From Rhizophlyctis rosea (lineage: Eukaryota > Chytridiomycota > Chytridiomycetes > Rhizophlyctidales > Rhizophlyctidaceae): a DNA stretch of 59,148 bases. The first letter of the stretch is position 1. Each line of letters opens with the position of its first letter. The notes under the pieces were generated by a model, which worked only from the letters and a program-made list of their open reading frames with translations, searched no databases and was not told the DNA's origin. The stretch spans positions 1 to 59,148 of the forward strand of contig JADGJC010000256.1 in assembly GCA_027596075.1 (NCBI GenBank). The letters run 5' to 3'. Of the stretch, positions 32,423-44,900 are shown in pieces. A program made the translations under genes and the position numbers.

Positions 32423-35400
32423 TCACCCATTCTGCTCCTCCATATCATCATCCGCCCCCCCTTCACCACCTTCTTCATCGCCAGGTTCCCCATTCTCTGC
32501 TTCCATGTCATCACCCTCCTCACCGTCCTCAGCACCCTCCCCACCCTCCTCACCCTTCTCCATTTCAACATCAACACTCGGCCCCGTCGCATCTCCAAAC
32601 TCAGGCGTCTGCCCACACCCCTTCCCCACGTCCTCTTCCTCCTCCATCCTCCGCGCCGCCGACTCCCGCCTCCGTCCCCTCCTCCCCCGCCCACCCGCAC
32701 CAGCCTCCTTCAAAAACACACCCATATCCGCACTATCATCCAAATCACACCTCTCAAACTCCTGCCCATCCCCAAAAAGAACCTCAATCCCCCCTCCCCC
32801 TCCCCTCCCCTTCATCGGACTACTCCAAACACTACTACTGCCCCCACTCCTCGACGTAATCGACGACCCAACACCACCACCCCGACTCGCAACCGACCCC
32901 CTCCGACCGCCAGTAAGACTCGCAACCGACCCTCTCCGACCGTCCGTCAGACTCACCACCGACGACCGCCGCATGGCCGATGGAGGGGGCGTCAAAGTGA
33001 TGGTCGTATCACCCGACAGCGCCGAGTGCGCTGTGATGGTGGCGTTCGTATCCAAGCCTGGCGTAACATTCCGCAAATTCGTGTCAATCGCCGGCGGGAG
33101 GTTCCGCTTTGGTCGACCCCGACGTTTGCCTGGTGACGGTTGTGGAACCGGAGCATGATGGCTACTACTGCCTTCATCCCCGCTGTCCCCAATGATGATC
33201 GTTTTCGTTCGCTGTGAAAGCGGTTGGTCGTCATCCGATAGGACTGTCGGGGCCACACCTGAGCGCCTCGGCCTTTTCGATAACGGTTCTTCCACCGCTG
33301 CTTGCTCAGATACTTCCTCTGCCTCCACATTGTCGTCCTTCTCTTTCCCCCTTCCCCTCTTCCCCGCCCTCGTTTGTGGACTAACCCCACCCACACTCTT
33401 CTCCGCACTCTCAACGCCCCTCCCACTCCTCCTCCTAGACGGCGTCGAAACCTGCTGGACGTGCATGACCTGCGCCTGACTCCTCCCCGCCCTCGCCCCG
33501 CCCTTCGCCGCCTCCGAAACAGCCAAAGCAGCCTTAGCAGCCGCCCTCCTAACAGGCGGTGTATCCACAACCCCCGACCCACCATCACTAGGTCCTGCGC
33601 CAGTCAAACTCGCCCTCCTCTCCTCCAACACACTCTTCCTTTTGTTTCTCGTGAGAATCGTCTCAACGCCCAGATCCACCACTTCCTCCTCCTCCTCTTT
33701 CTTCCCTGTTGGTTCTTCCAAGTCCGAAACCCATACCCAGCCTTTGTGTCCCTTCTTGGATGTTGCGGGCGTTGATGCGGTAGGGGCAGGAGTAACAGGG
33801 TTTGAGACCGCTTTTCGTTTGCTTGACCGGGTCGGTAGCTCGACGGCCTCTGATGCACGGCGCTTGCGTGATGCGGGAGTCGTGGATGTTGAAGGAGAGG
33901 CTTCTGGTTGAGCAGAAGCATGTTCCAAAGCTTTGCGTGCCGATGCCCGCGTCCGCGTCACAGGTGCTTCATCCTCGTCCTGTTTGTCCTCCTGCACCTG
34001 CTCCGGTGCCTCAATGGGTGGCTGAATAGGTGCTTGAGGCTGCTCGCCCCTCCTGGCCCGCCTCGACGATCTTGTCAAGGGAGTTTCCGATTCAGGAATC
34101 TCAACCTCCGCCGGTACAACCGCCTCGGTCTGACCATCCCCACCTATTTTGCCTGCCTTCGTCTCCTCGCCAACCGCGGTATCTTCATCAACTTTTCCCC
34201 GCTTTCTAGTCGACCTCCTAGCACTCTCCACTGCTTCACTCCGCTCCCCGACCTGCTCAGCAGTCTCCCCACCAACATTCTTGCCCTCTCCCTCCGCAAC
34301 CTCCTCCCCCTTCTCAACCTCCTGCTCCTCTGGCACCATACTCCTCCGACTCCGTGTAGCACGCCCCTCCCCACCCCCAACACTGACCCTTCCCTTCCTC
34401 ATCCTCTCCATCCTCTCCCTAGCCTTCTCCTCCTTCTCCCGAATCCTTTCCTCCTTCTCCCTCGTCTCCCTCTCCTCCTCAAACTTTGCAATCTCCACCG
34501 CCCTGGCCCTTGTGACCCTAACCTCCACCCCAACCAACCCCCCCCACACCCCCCAAAACCCCCCAAAAAAAAAACACACACCCCCCCCCCCATAAAAAAC
34601 CGAACCCCCNNNNNNNNNNCCGCCCTGGCCCGTGTGACCCTAACCTCCGCCCCCTCCACCCCACCCTCACCCGCCCTCACCGCACCTCGACTTTCCCTCC
34701 GTCCCCGCGGCGTCTTCTCCGCGGTCGCCGCATCAGCAATTTCCGAGACAGCAACCTCAGGCTCCACATACCCCTCCGGCAACCCATACGAGAAAATCAG
34801 CGGCGAAATAGGAACATCCATCACCCCCGACTGCACATCAATAGGCAACTTCGAAAGCTTCTCCTCCACCTCCGCCAACAACCCATCACTCCGCTTCTGC
34901 AACTTCAACGCCATCTTACAATACTCCGTATCAGGCTTATTGTATGCAACACAATTCGCCCAAATCAGATCCAAATCCCTCTCCACCTCCTCCAACCTTC
35001 GATATACCCCTCCCGCCAACTTTTCCTCCACCCTCCCAAACCACATCGGCTCTTTGATGAAATCTGCATAATCTGGTGCCATCTCCGGAGTCACCTCCCG
35101 CCAAAAGAACTCCGACTTGTCCATCGCTTTCAGTTTCTCCACGACTGGTTTAGTATAATGACACACCGGATGGAGTACATGTTCGAAATACGCCTGGTAG
35201 ATCCCGTACACCCGCAACTTGTTCCTCTCCCGATTCCGTACCAGTTCGCAAAGCAGACGGACGCGCTCGAGGTCTTGTCGGATGTATGTGATGGTCTGGT
35301 ACCGCCTGGCCTTCATTTCTTCATCCTCCTTATTGGCCGTTGCTGACGCCGTCCAAGGCTCCAAATGCAACCTCTTCAAAAGCGGCGCCCCTCGTCTCGC

Positions 35401-38400
35401 TTCCCGCTTCAAACTCCAGTACTTGCACACATCTCTCATAAAATCGAGTTTCTTCTCAAACTCCCCAACCACCTTTTTGATTCGCCCTTTTTCCTTCCCG
35501 TTTACATTCAACGCAGTGCTGACGTCGGGACGAAGAGCTTCAACGACGCGATTGAAGATCCAAACGGGGACGACGGGTGCCGGTGGTGCGTACTGATGTG
35601 CGTGGGCGCGCGCGGCTTTGGAGAGGGTGGTGTCATGCGAGGGTGTTGCATCGGTGGAGATGGATGGACGGTTCGAACTTTGACTCCTTCCCACTCCTCC
35701 ACCACGTCTCCTACCCCGCCCACCCCTCCCACCCTTCCCTTTCCCCTTGCCCCTCCCGCTCCCTCTCCCTAGAGCGTCTTCATCGCTCCCCAATTCCCCA
35801 GAATCCTCATATTCATCCTCATCACTCTCGATAACGGAATGCCGCTTCCGTCTTCGAGCCCTGATCTCCGTCTCGTCGTCGGTGAGCTTCCATTCATCGT
35901 CGTCGTCATCCACCTCGCTGGCAGGCCCAGAAGTCGGTGCACGAGATGAGACAGCAGAAGTCCGAAGCCGGATGATGTTGGACCCAAACCCTTTGCCCTT
36001 TCCACCCCCCTTTCCCTTCCCCTTTCCTCCCCGCGATTTGGAAAATTGTGCCTGGGCGGCAGCAAGTGCGGCGTCGACGTCGTGCTTTTCGCGCCATTCT
36101 TTCTATGATTACCAAAAGCAAGTCAGAAGTCGAAGAAATATGAAATGGTCCTTCTCAACTCTTGAGGCCTACACAACTTACAGGTGTATGCTTATCGCAA
36201 CACGCCCTCATATCTGCCACAGCACTCCTCATCCTCATGAACAGCTTCGCCTTTCTCGCACAAGTAGGATGAAACGCATGATAACAACTCCCTTTTGCAC
36301 ACTGGATGGGAGCTCCCTGACGTTTCTTGCAAATGTAGCATTGCTGTGGATGCATGAAATCAGTAAGGAAGAAAGTGAATTCATGGTCCACAAGATGTAC
36401 AGCATTGGGAATCACATCAACAACAAAGCAACAGTGAGACCAACATACCAGTTTCCACCTACTCTTCGGCACCTTCTCAACATGCTCAACGGGCTCCATG
36501 AAAACCGGGTTGCCAACCTGTACTTCTGGGATGAAAAGTGTGCAGAGAAGGTGCGCCCACTGTCCCGTGGTGGTCTTTTTGAAGGCGCCGCCTTCGTTGG
36601 GGCAGAATATGCAATTCTGGAATGAACCAAAAATGATGATCTGTCGAACCACTCTCAACGAAGATGGAAGACTTCAGTCATCACTTACCACTGGCTGTTC
36701 GGGACTCAGCATGCACTTGCGACACAACCATTGACCTTCAGGAATGTAAGGAACTCCATAACAGTCTGTGTATAACGAAGTGAGTATGGATTCGTCTTGC
36801 ACCCTCAATTTCAAAAGTCATTCAGCAATGTTGCAAGCAGTACCTTGGTGCACAGCCAAATTACATCCGTCACAAAACACAATCGCATTGCTGTTTTCGC
36901 ATTCCCCGTCGTCGCAGATCGCACACACCGTATCCTCCGGAAACTGCGCATTAGATTGGTCGGGTTTGGGCATGTCCTTTGTCTGTTGTATGTTGCAAAT
37001 GTGATCAGTAAATGCAGAACAACAAATCACGATATATAGTCCATAGAAATGATATGAAACGAACAAAGGATTTGGTCGGCATTGGCCTCATCCGATACTT
37101 ACAAGATCAAACCACTCCTTCTCCAACCGATCCATGATCTTCTCAAAGAAATCCTCATCGCACGCGGGCAAAGTCTTTTGTTTCCGTTGGACGTTCATAT
37201 TATTCAGCCAGAAAAGGTCTAACCCCGCGAATCAAAATGACACCATCATCAGTTCCATACAGATCACGACATGCAACCCGTAGCCTCCCCAAAACTCACC
37301 CTGCTCATCCATATCATACTCCACCCTCTCCGCCAACTCATCCTCCGTCGGTTCAAAATGCCGGATATAGGCACTTGTCACAGGTTTTGGCTTGACTAGA
37401 GTCGCTTCATCATCCAGCGGCAACTCCCTATGTGACGGTTTGGGGATTGGCTTCGTCGCGACGAAAGGTATGGCTGGTAATGCATCAGGGTAGGAGACTC
37501 CGTTGTAAGGATCGTCATGAGCGCGCACGTTGTATTTCGGATGTATTGATTCGAGTGGGGTACCTTCTTCTCTGAGAATATCGTGAATATCGGATTGGCC
37601 ATTTGAATGGACGATACCATTCAACGGGTGAGAGGTTGTTGGCGCAGTAGCGGGACCCTTCCCTTTGTTTGGCGAAGCCTTTGGATTTGGATAGAGGGGA
37701 AGATCGTTGGGCTTAGCCTCGGGATCGGCATCGGCGGAGACGGCGGTGTGAAAAGATGCGTCTGATTCTGGTGATTGGGACCCCTGCCGTTCCTCCAAAT
37801 CGTTCCCGTTGGTGTTCTTGCTTAACTCCGCAGGTGGTGTTTCAGCAGCAGCCGACGGTTCTGTGGCATTTTGTGCCACCTCATCATCAACCAACCCCTC
37901 CTTTGATGCATCATCCACGGTATCGGTGTGAGTGCCAATCATCTCTTCAGAATCCGCTGCCGCCAGATCCGGAATGACAGGTTCCTGATCTACGATGTTA
38001 TTGTTCGTTTCTTCCACCTCATATTCCCCATCTGCATCCTCATCCATCTCAAAATTCCCGTCTGCGTCACTAAGACTACCCGCATTGTCGAACAGACTTG
38101 TATCTGGCCCCGCCCCATTAGTTACTACAGACGGTTCGCCCTGCGTCGCTTGTTCGTTGGCTGCACATTCATTCATCTCACTCTCTACAGGCGATGTAAC
38201 CGGTCGCGGGAATCGCAGCAAAAGCAGCGGAGCATTGGGCTCGAGATCGGGAAACAACTCGCGATATGGACGCTCTTCAATAGGTACTTCCGGCTCTGAG
38301 GGAGCCGGCGGTTGGGGATTGAGGGAAGGGGAGCTGATACCCGATCGTGCCGTCCCCTCCCTTTGACTTCCAACCATTCGTAACCGAGATCCCTGGCTTT

Positions 38401-38714
38401 TCCGCCATGATGCTTTGGCAGCCGATGATTCCGGGGTCGCGTCAAAGCTACTCATCGCAGACTTCTCTGACATAGGTGTAAACGAGTCATCGTCAAAGAG
38501 AAATTGTCGACTTGGACGCCGCTCGCGCAGAGGACGGGCAGTGCCGGGCATGGTGGGATTTGTCTCCGAAAACTGGCTGGCGAAAAAGTCGTTATCGACA
38601 GTGGGTTCACCGCTCTCTGTCGTGACAGCTGATAGAAGTATTGGACGGATCCGACGGGAACCCCTAGGCACCGGCGTGGGCGTTGTGATGACTGACGGCT
38701 CCTCGGTTGTCATA
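32423..38714 (-). CDS. NTO1: BRPF/Nto1-like PHD-extended PHD-bromodomain scaffold protein
   Basis: ATG 38714 ([19 protein letters not shown]) to a stop at 32423-32425; ~1,700 residues. The order matches BRPF/Nto1, scaffolds of MYST histone acetyltransferase complexes. A long disordered N-terminus leads to a short enhancer-of-polycomb-like segment ([20 protein letters not shown], then [14 protein letters not shown]). The first PHD is [20 protein letters not shown] ... DGCNLAVHQ / [18 protein letters not shown]. The extended PHD is [20 protein letters not shown] ... [15 protein letters not shown] and [13 protein letters not shown]. The bromodomain (~34,930-35,100) includes [20 protein letters not shown] and [18 protein letters not shown] very long, acidic and Ser/Arg-rich tail follows; no PWWP domain was recognised. 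A 10-N gap at 34610-34619 breaks the frame. Confidence 0.9.
32881..32975 (-). repeat. Three RRxS-type peptide repeats in the BRPF-like tail
   Basis: The DNA encodes [24 protein letters not shown] and [11 protein letters not shown] in succession, a roughly 33-bp in-frame tandem repeat. Each unit carries an RRxS basophilic-kinase (PKA-like) consensus. Regulation by phosphorylation is an inference. Confidence 0.75.
34498..34653. repeat. 34-bp direct repeat flanking the assembly gap
   Basis: CCGCCCTGGCCCTTGTGACC... at 34498-34531 recurs at 34620-34653 with two mismatches, one copy on each side of the Ns. Between the left copy and the Ns lies poly-C/poly-A sequence of low complexity. Both copies encode VRVTRARA on the minus strand. 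This is what an unmerged contig overlap looks like. Confidence 0.85.
34610..34619. other. 10-N assembly gap
   Basis: Ten undetermined bases, probably a fixed-size placeholder. They lie within the coding region of the BRPF-like gene. Confidence 0.99.
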
Positions 38715-39224
38715 GCGTGATACACCCTGGATTATAGTTTGGCAGGTTTCGGCGTGGACGTTGTAGCTGCGGCACTGACCACAGGCTTTACACTGAACAA
38801 GCGTACACAGATAAGTTTGGTGTTAGTGCTCTGCAAACTGCATGTAACCGCTTTTTCATGTAGGGCACAAGTTTGGCACGTTGGGTGCCAATCCTTCAAG
38901 GCATTGAGAGGTATCAAATGGTGGTGAACAACGCCACACCCGCCCGTGTCCAGACGCGCGCACCTCAATATCGAAAACACAAACCCGCAATGCAATTGTC
39001 AGCCGGAACCACTCAAATTTACCTGTAGTGGAAAAATCTCCACTATGACAGTTGCCACATGTCCAGACCAGTAGAAGTCTCCTGCGAAATTGCGAGTTGC
39101 TACTGATCGATATTTGTGCGTGGGTGAAGATGAGGTTGTCCTGATTGAGTGAAGCACGATATATGTCAGCTTGTCGTCGGATATCCTCTACACTCTCCAA
39201 CCTTAGGTCAACCCATAGTGCCAT
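38664..39224 (-). CDS. Putative small Cys/His-rich zinc-binding protein, model uncertain
   Basis: Unrecognised. From ATG 39224 (MALWVDLRLESVEDIRRQAD) an open exon reaches LVWTCGNCHSGDFSTT. A 59-bp GTAAAT..GAG intron joins it to CARLDTGGCGVVHHHLIPLN and DWHPTCQTCALHEKA. Removing a further 56-bp GTTACA..TTCAG intron continues as CKACGQCRSYNVHAETCQTI and runs to a TAG at 38664. That yields CxxC, CxxxxxGC, CxxC and CxxCxxC groups with clustered His, very likely metal-binding. It overlaps the 5' coding region of the BRPF-like gene in another frame of the same strand. Either one 3' or 5' end is wrong, or these exons belong to an alternative upstream part of the BRPF-like gene. Confidence 0.4.
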
Positions 39225-39682
39225 ACTGCACAACCCCTCCAGTTGCACGTAACTTGACTACCAACCTGCTTCGCCCACTCGGGGGTGATTGAGGGATAAT
39301 CTTTGTAATGGACAGTTGGGGGCGAGCGAGCGAGAGGAGATGGGTGAGAGAGTGCTGTCCGGCATCAATTTCACCCTGTCTGGATGTGTGTTTCAGTGTG
39401 CCTTTCCCACGGTCGGTCAGACTGGTCAGTAGATTGTATTGCATGCAGTGAGTCACACTCTGTCAGCATATTCATGTCCGAACCACTTGTGACCGAAGAC
39501 ACCCGCAGCCGCAGCCCTCTCACGCCACTCATACAATGACTCAGAATGAGACGTCCACACCTCCTATAGGCCTTGCAGACTCCCCTTCCACTGAACCCCA
39601 TCCCCATTACACAATCTCCACTTTCCCACGCAACTACGAAGCCGTTGATACACTCCCAACTGACAGTGAGACTGCAACCACC

Positions 39683-41481
39683 ATGTCTATACAAACGGAG
39701 CTCGCGCGCATCGCGACTTCGGGTCAACAGAAGGACAGGTCGCCCCTATACAAACAACTCATAGAGTCGGTCATACCCCTACCTCCAACTGCAATCACCC
39801 ACGAAAGCGTGCAGGCTATTCACCAGATACTCGACCATGCTATTGAGGAGCAAGTTGGACTCGTCGTCTCAAGGCAAATACTCCAGGACTTTGTGGAGAT
39901 ATTCCAAGAGAGGTCAAAGGGGAGGTCGGACCAAGAGACGACTGACATTATACTCCCCGTCTGGAACTATGCCCTGGACAAGATGCAAACAAGATCTGTC
40001 GCTTTTGAAGAGCAGGTGTGTATGTATGCATGTCCGCGTGGTGGAAAGGGGGGGGGGGGGTATGGCCGGATTTGCGGCGCGAAGCGCCAAGAGTTGTTTC
40101 GCGGAGCGCAGTAAATAGTGCGCGAAGCCTATACTATGTGCGCAAAGCGAACCTGGCTAGATGGCGCGGAGCAGTGGTGATGAGAAACGTCATTGGGCGG
40201 AGCGGTGGGTGGTGAGGGAAGCCGAGGAGACTAGGGAAGTTCGGTGATGGTTTGAGGTAAGGGGATGTTGGAAAGGGACACGGGGAGAAGTTGGGGGCAG
40301 GGTCGTGGGGAAGTAGTTGAAGAGTTGATCATTGGTGATGGGAGATCAGCAGGCAATTACAATGAACATGCCATTTGAGATGAGCAAGACTGATCCACGA
40401 TATACATTAGATCTCAACGGTGCGTGAGAAAATGGCGCAAATCCACGAAGACCAAGAAGAATGGACGGAAGCCGCACGAGTCCTCCAAGGCATACCCCTC
40501 GACTCCGGCCACCGTGCCATCCCCGACGCCTACAAACTCAAAATCTACATTCAAATCGTCCGTCTCCTCCTTGAAGGCGAAGACTCTGTCGGCGCCGAAA
40601 CCTACCTCAACCGCGCCTCCCTCCTCATCCCAAACTGCCCCGACAAAGCCCTCCACATCCACTACAAAGCCTCCTACGCCCGCGTCCTCGACTACAAGCG
40701 CATGTTCCTCCCCTCCGCTCTGAAATACCACGAGCTCTCCTGGAACACCGACATGGACGACTCCGAACGCATCGCCTGCCTCAAACAAGCCGTCACCTGC
40801 GCCGTCCTTGCACCCGCAGGCCCACAACGCAGCCGTACCCTCGCCACCCTGTACAAAGACGAACGCGTCCGCGAGCGCCCCGAAATGCGCGAAGGAGGCC
40901 TCTACCCCATCCTCGAGAAAATGTACCTCGGCCGCGTCCTCCGCAAATCCGAGGTTGAGGAATTCGCCGCCACGTTGCGCCCGCACCAGCTTGCGCGCCT
41001 TGGGGATGGTGTCACAACCGTGCTTGATCGGGCTGTGATTGAACACAACTTGTTGAGTGCGTCGAAGCTTTACAATAACATTACGTTTGAGGAGCTTGGA
41101 GCGCTTTTGACCATTTCGGCCGAGGCGGCGGAAGGGGTGGCGAGCAAGATGATTCAGCAGGGACGGATGGTGGGGACCATTGATCAGATTGAGAGGATGG
41201 TGTTCTTCAGGGAACAGCATGTCCTTCCGACGTGGGATACGCAGGTTGCGGGGTTATGTCATCATGTCGATGGGGTGGTCGAGAGTATTTCGTTGAAGTA
41301 AGTCTTCGCCTCTCTTTCTTTGCTTTTGTTGGAGATGCATCTCGTGGGATATCCTGCGGGGGATGTCACAATCTTTGTCTTCGTGTACTTTTTTGTTTGT
41401 TTATCATTCAATGTTGTTTACTCCATTGTCCGCTTTTTCAGATACCCCGACTGGTACTTCCAACTCAACCTCGGCGTTTGA
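39683..41481 (+). CDS. CSN4: COP9 signalosome subunit 4 (PCI-domain protein)
   Basis: ATG 39683 ([18 protein letters not shown]) has a CCACC context and matches the family start; an in-frame ATG at 39536 would add ~49 Ser/Thr/Pro-rich residues. A ~395-bp intron (about 40016-40410) separates the first exon from [20 protein letters not shown]. The TPR-like solenoid follows, then the PCI domain with the near-invariant CSN4 signature [20 protein letters not shown] and [35 protein letters not shown] and [13 protein letters not shown] last intron is removed to give [13 protein letters not shown] and TGA 41479-41481. CSN4 is a core subunit of the complex that removes NEDD8 from cullins and contacts the CSN5/CSN6 module. 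The first intron is unusually long and GC-rich for this window. Confidence 0.95.
40077..40203 (+). repeat. Degenerate GCGCGRAGC array in a CSN4 intron
   Basis: Six related nonamers (GCGCGAAGC, TCGCGGAGC, GCGCGAAGC, GCGCAAAGC, GCGCGGAGC, GGGCGGAGC) start at 40077, 40099, 40120, 40140, 40164 and 40195. Spacing of the first five is 20-24 bp. A G12 homopolymer precedes the array. Confidence 0.7.
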
Positions 41482-41907
41482 GTAAATACATATGGGCCTG
41501 CGCACAAGTGATTGTTCGGCCTCCATTCTGCTTCTGCACAAATTGCACAATTCCCCTTCTCGCGTACATATACCACCCCCAACCCCTTGTATGATTTGCA
41601 ATATACATGTTCCAAAGGCTCGATTGTACAATGTATTGTTTACGGGATGGATGCGCGTGTGATGGAAGATCATGAATTGGGGATTCGTCTTGTTTTGGAT
41701 GCCAGCATGGAAGATGAGACTCAAGATCACATGCATATCATCTAGCCGCGATTCACGCGAACAATCTGAAGGAAGCGGGAGGGTGTCTCAGTTTTAACTT
41801 TTCGAGTGCAACACATGGGAAACAGCTTCTCCTGAGCCTGATTGCCAAGTAGTCTTATGGTCTTACCCACTGCATTGAAATTCAGGGGAGTTCCATCCAT
41901 CCTATAT

Positions 41908-44900
41908 TCACCACCCAACAATCTGCACACGCCCATCATCATACCCCAACACGATCATCCTGCCCGAATCAGACGACGCCATAGCTGTTACCTTCGATAG
42001 CGTCGCCTCTGCCAACAAGGAGTAAGTTCGTGCCAACACCTCATCAGCGACTGTCCGGATTTCAAGCAAAACAAAAAACTCTCATAAATCCGCCCATGAC
42101 GTTGATTTGACTGTGTTCGTATGGTACACATGTCCGAAGTGGGAACGCGCACCAACGAAAAATGAATCATAAATCCGCCCATGACGTTGATTTGACTGTG
42201 TTCGTATGGTGCACATGTCCGAAGTGGGAACGCGCACCAACGAAAAATGAAAAGAAGAAGGTCACAAAGCCACATCAACATGCTCACCTTTAAACTCCTC
42301 CTTCCGAGCATTTAACATCATGGCAAACGAAAACTCGCGCGAATGCCACGCGACGACCTCGCCGTCCGGTAGTCCCGCAAAGACGTATCTAAGCGATGTA
42401 GAGAGGTGCGAGGTCGGTTGCGTTCTCAGGTTCCTGTTTTGTATGGACCCACCAACAAGAAGTTGCGGTTATTTCATTCATCGTCGTCTCATTTGCGAGC
42501 AAATGCAAAAGAGATGTGTGTGCGCGTGGCAACGAAGAATACTTTGAGGGTATGACTTACAAAGGCAAATTATAACCCCCTATCTTCCACCACCCTCCAA
42601 CTCTTATCACCCATGTCTCAGCGTCACTTCCCTTCTCCTCGCCTCCCTCCATCCTGGCCCCAACATCATCTCCTCCCGCAGCCACATCACTTCTCCTCCT
42701 CCAAAATGTCGCGATGATCACCGGATCCCGCGCCGCATCCTTCCCTCTCTTCCGCTTAGCATACGAAGGAATTGTCAAAGCGCTCAGACACGTCCACATG
42801 AGTGGATTTGTTGGAAATGTCGACGGAAGGGTGAGAGCGATGATGGGCGGGGTGGAGTCGTTGATGCCAGTGGACGATGGGGAGGTATCCCTGAATCTGA
42901 TGTCAAAGGCCGATACAGATGATGTGATGGAAAAGGATGATGGGCACCAACCAGACGTAAACACCCTCCGGCGTTGTGCCAACAATCAAATTTGACATCC
43001 ACCGTACAGAGGCCAGGCTGATGATTGGAGATTGAGAGGGAACAGTTAGGTGAGTGGTTCGTTTTTGCCGGCTGTTTTGGGACAATGAACTGCATCAGGA
43101 CTTTCTGTCTCAATCAACATCATAATGCGTCACACCCACCCATCGTCTCAAAGACTCACCCCCAAAACATACTGTACTTCAACACCACAACACCCCTACT
43201 CTTCGTCCCCACCATTAGATCCCATCCACGCACCAACATGGACATGGAATTCTCATATTTCGAAGCTTCGACCGCGGAAGGCAATTCAACGTGATTTTGG
43301 ATCATATTTGAATCGCCATCCGGTTCATCTTTCGCCTCCTGCAACTTGATGATCGTCGCAGTAGTCTTTGGAATCGGCGAACAACATGAGCCGGCGACAA
43401 TGAGGTGGCATTGACCCGGTTCGGTGTCAAATAAAAGGCCAAACGAGGGCGTGAAGTTCGTCTGGACGCCTTTTCAGTGAAAATCGAAGGGATATGGACC
43501 GTCCGTGACTGACCTTCGCAATCGATGCCACACTCTCCCACTCCCACACACCACCCGTCTTCTCGACCACCTCCAAAATGTCGATGCTTTCGGCCATCTC
43601 AATGGCCAGATACCCGTCGGACTCGGAGCATCCAATACGTACTACCGGAGAGGAACAATGCAGATATGAGCGCGGGGACGTTGCGGATTGAGTGCGAAAT
43701 TTTGGACGGAAGAAGGGGTATTTTGGCGGCGGTATGAGATTCGCCGGATGGAAGGGATCTTCCTTGTTGTTAAGGGCTTCAGTGGATGATTCAGCATTCG
43801 AGTTGGAGGTGGAGGATGGAAATTCCACACTTTTGACAGAAGGGATTGTGGTATGCGACGTTTTGGAAGGGGATTGATCTGTCGTTTGTTGATTATCGGT
43901 ACGTTCAAAGGGTTGCGTGGATTGCAGTGAACTTTCAGGTGGTGGTGATTTTTTGGGAGAGGCAAGAGGAGGCACGGGAGTCAATGCGGCAGGAGATTTA
44001 AGAGGACATGCGGTAGGAGATGCGGTAGGAAATGCGGGAAGGGGTGGGGTTTGATACGGTTGTGGTGACGATTGTGGTGACGGACGTGGTAACGGCTGCT
44101 GGGTTGCTTCAACAGACGACTGGCGAGAACCAGGAAGCGTCTGCGTCGGTTCGACGTCGTCAATCGGGAAAGGCGACTCATCAAAAGGCATTATCGTCAG
44201 ATCGTCGACATCCATCGGAATCGGCTGCGAGTCCGCGACCACGATAGTCTCTGCTTGTGTCGGTTCCTCTTCGGTCTTCACTGGCAGACTGATTGGTTCG
44301 GCAGTTGCCGCTTCCATCAAGTCTCCTTCCCTCACCTCGACACCCCCCACATCGTCGATCTCCTCGTTTTCCCCCTCCAATCCTTCCACCGAACCCCAAA
44401 AATCAATCAACGGACTATCTTGCACCCAATTTCCCCCATGATGGGCTTTCATTCGTTTGGCCTCTCCCGTCCTCCAGTACAAATTCTTGAAAACTTCCTC
44501 CGGAGCCGGGCAATGGACAAACCCAAAATCGCATTGGTTGCGCAATCGCCTCAGTTCATCCTTTATCAGCTCTGGAAGTGGGACGGGCGTATGGTTGACA
44601 CTGCTGGATTGGCTGTTCAGGGAAGATCTGGTAGTGCTGCGGGTCGGTGTGCTGTCGAGTGATTCTTCTGTTTTGATCTGAGTTGAGCGCGCGGATTTGC
44701 GTGCGCGTTGACGGGTATTTGGCGTTTTGTATGGAGTAGGGGCCGGAGGTGCCTTTCGTTCGCGGGTGGACCTTCTTACAGTTGAGAGAGGTGACGCAGG
44801 CGGAACTGAAGCTTCAGTTGCATTGGCAATATGATGTACGGAAGAGATATGCGCTTCAGAGGCTATTTGTTTGGTATTGAGGAGTGCTCGTTTCTTGGGG

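Noticed and set aside
32316..33158. 280-codon plus-strand Ser/Pro-rich open frame
   Set aside because: Shadow of the low-complexity, GC-rich tail of the BRPF-like gene on the minus strand.
33908..35071. 387-codon plus-strand open frame across the N gap
   Set aside because: It reads through undetermined bases and is antisense to the bromodomain region, which has clear family motifs.
40414..41220. 268-codon minus-strand open frame
   Set aside because: It is antisense to the strongly supported CSN4 exon and reflects codon bias on the opposite strand.
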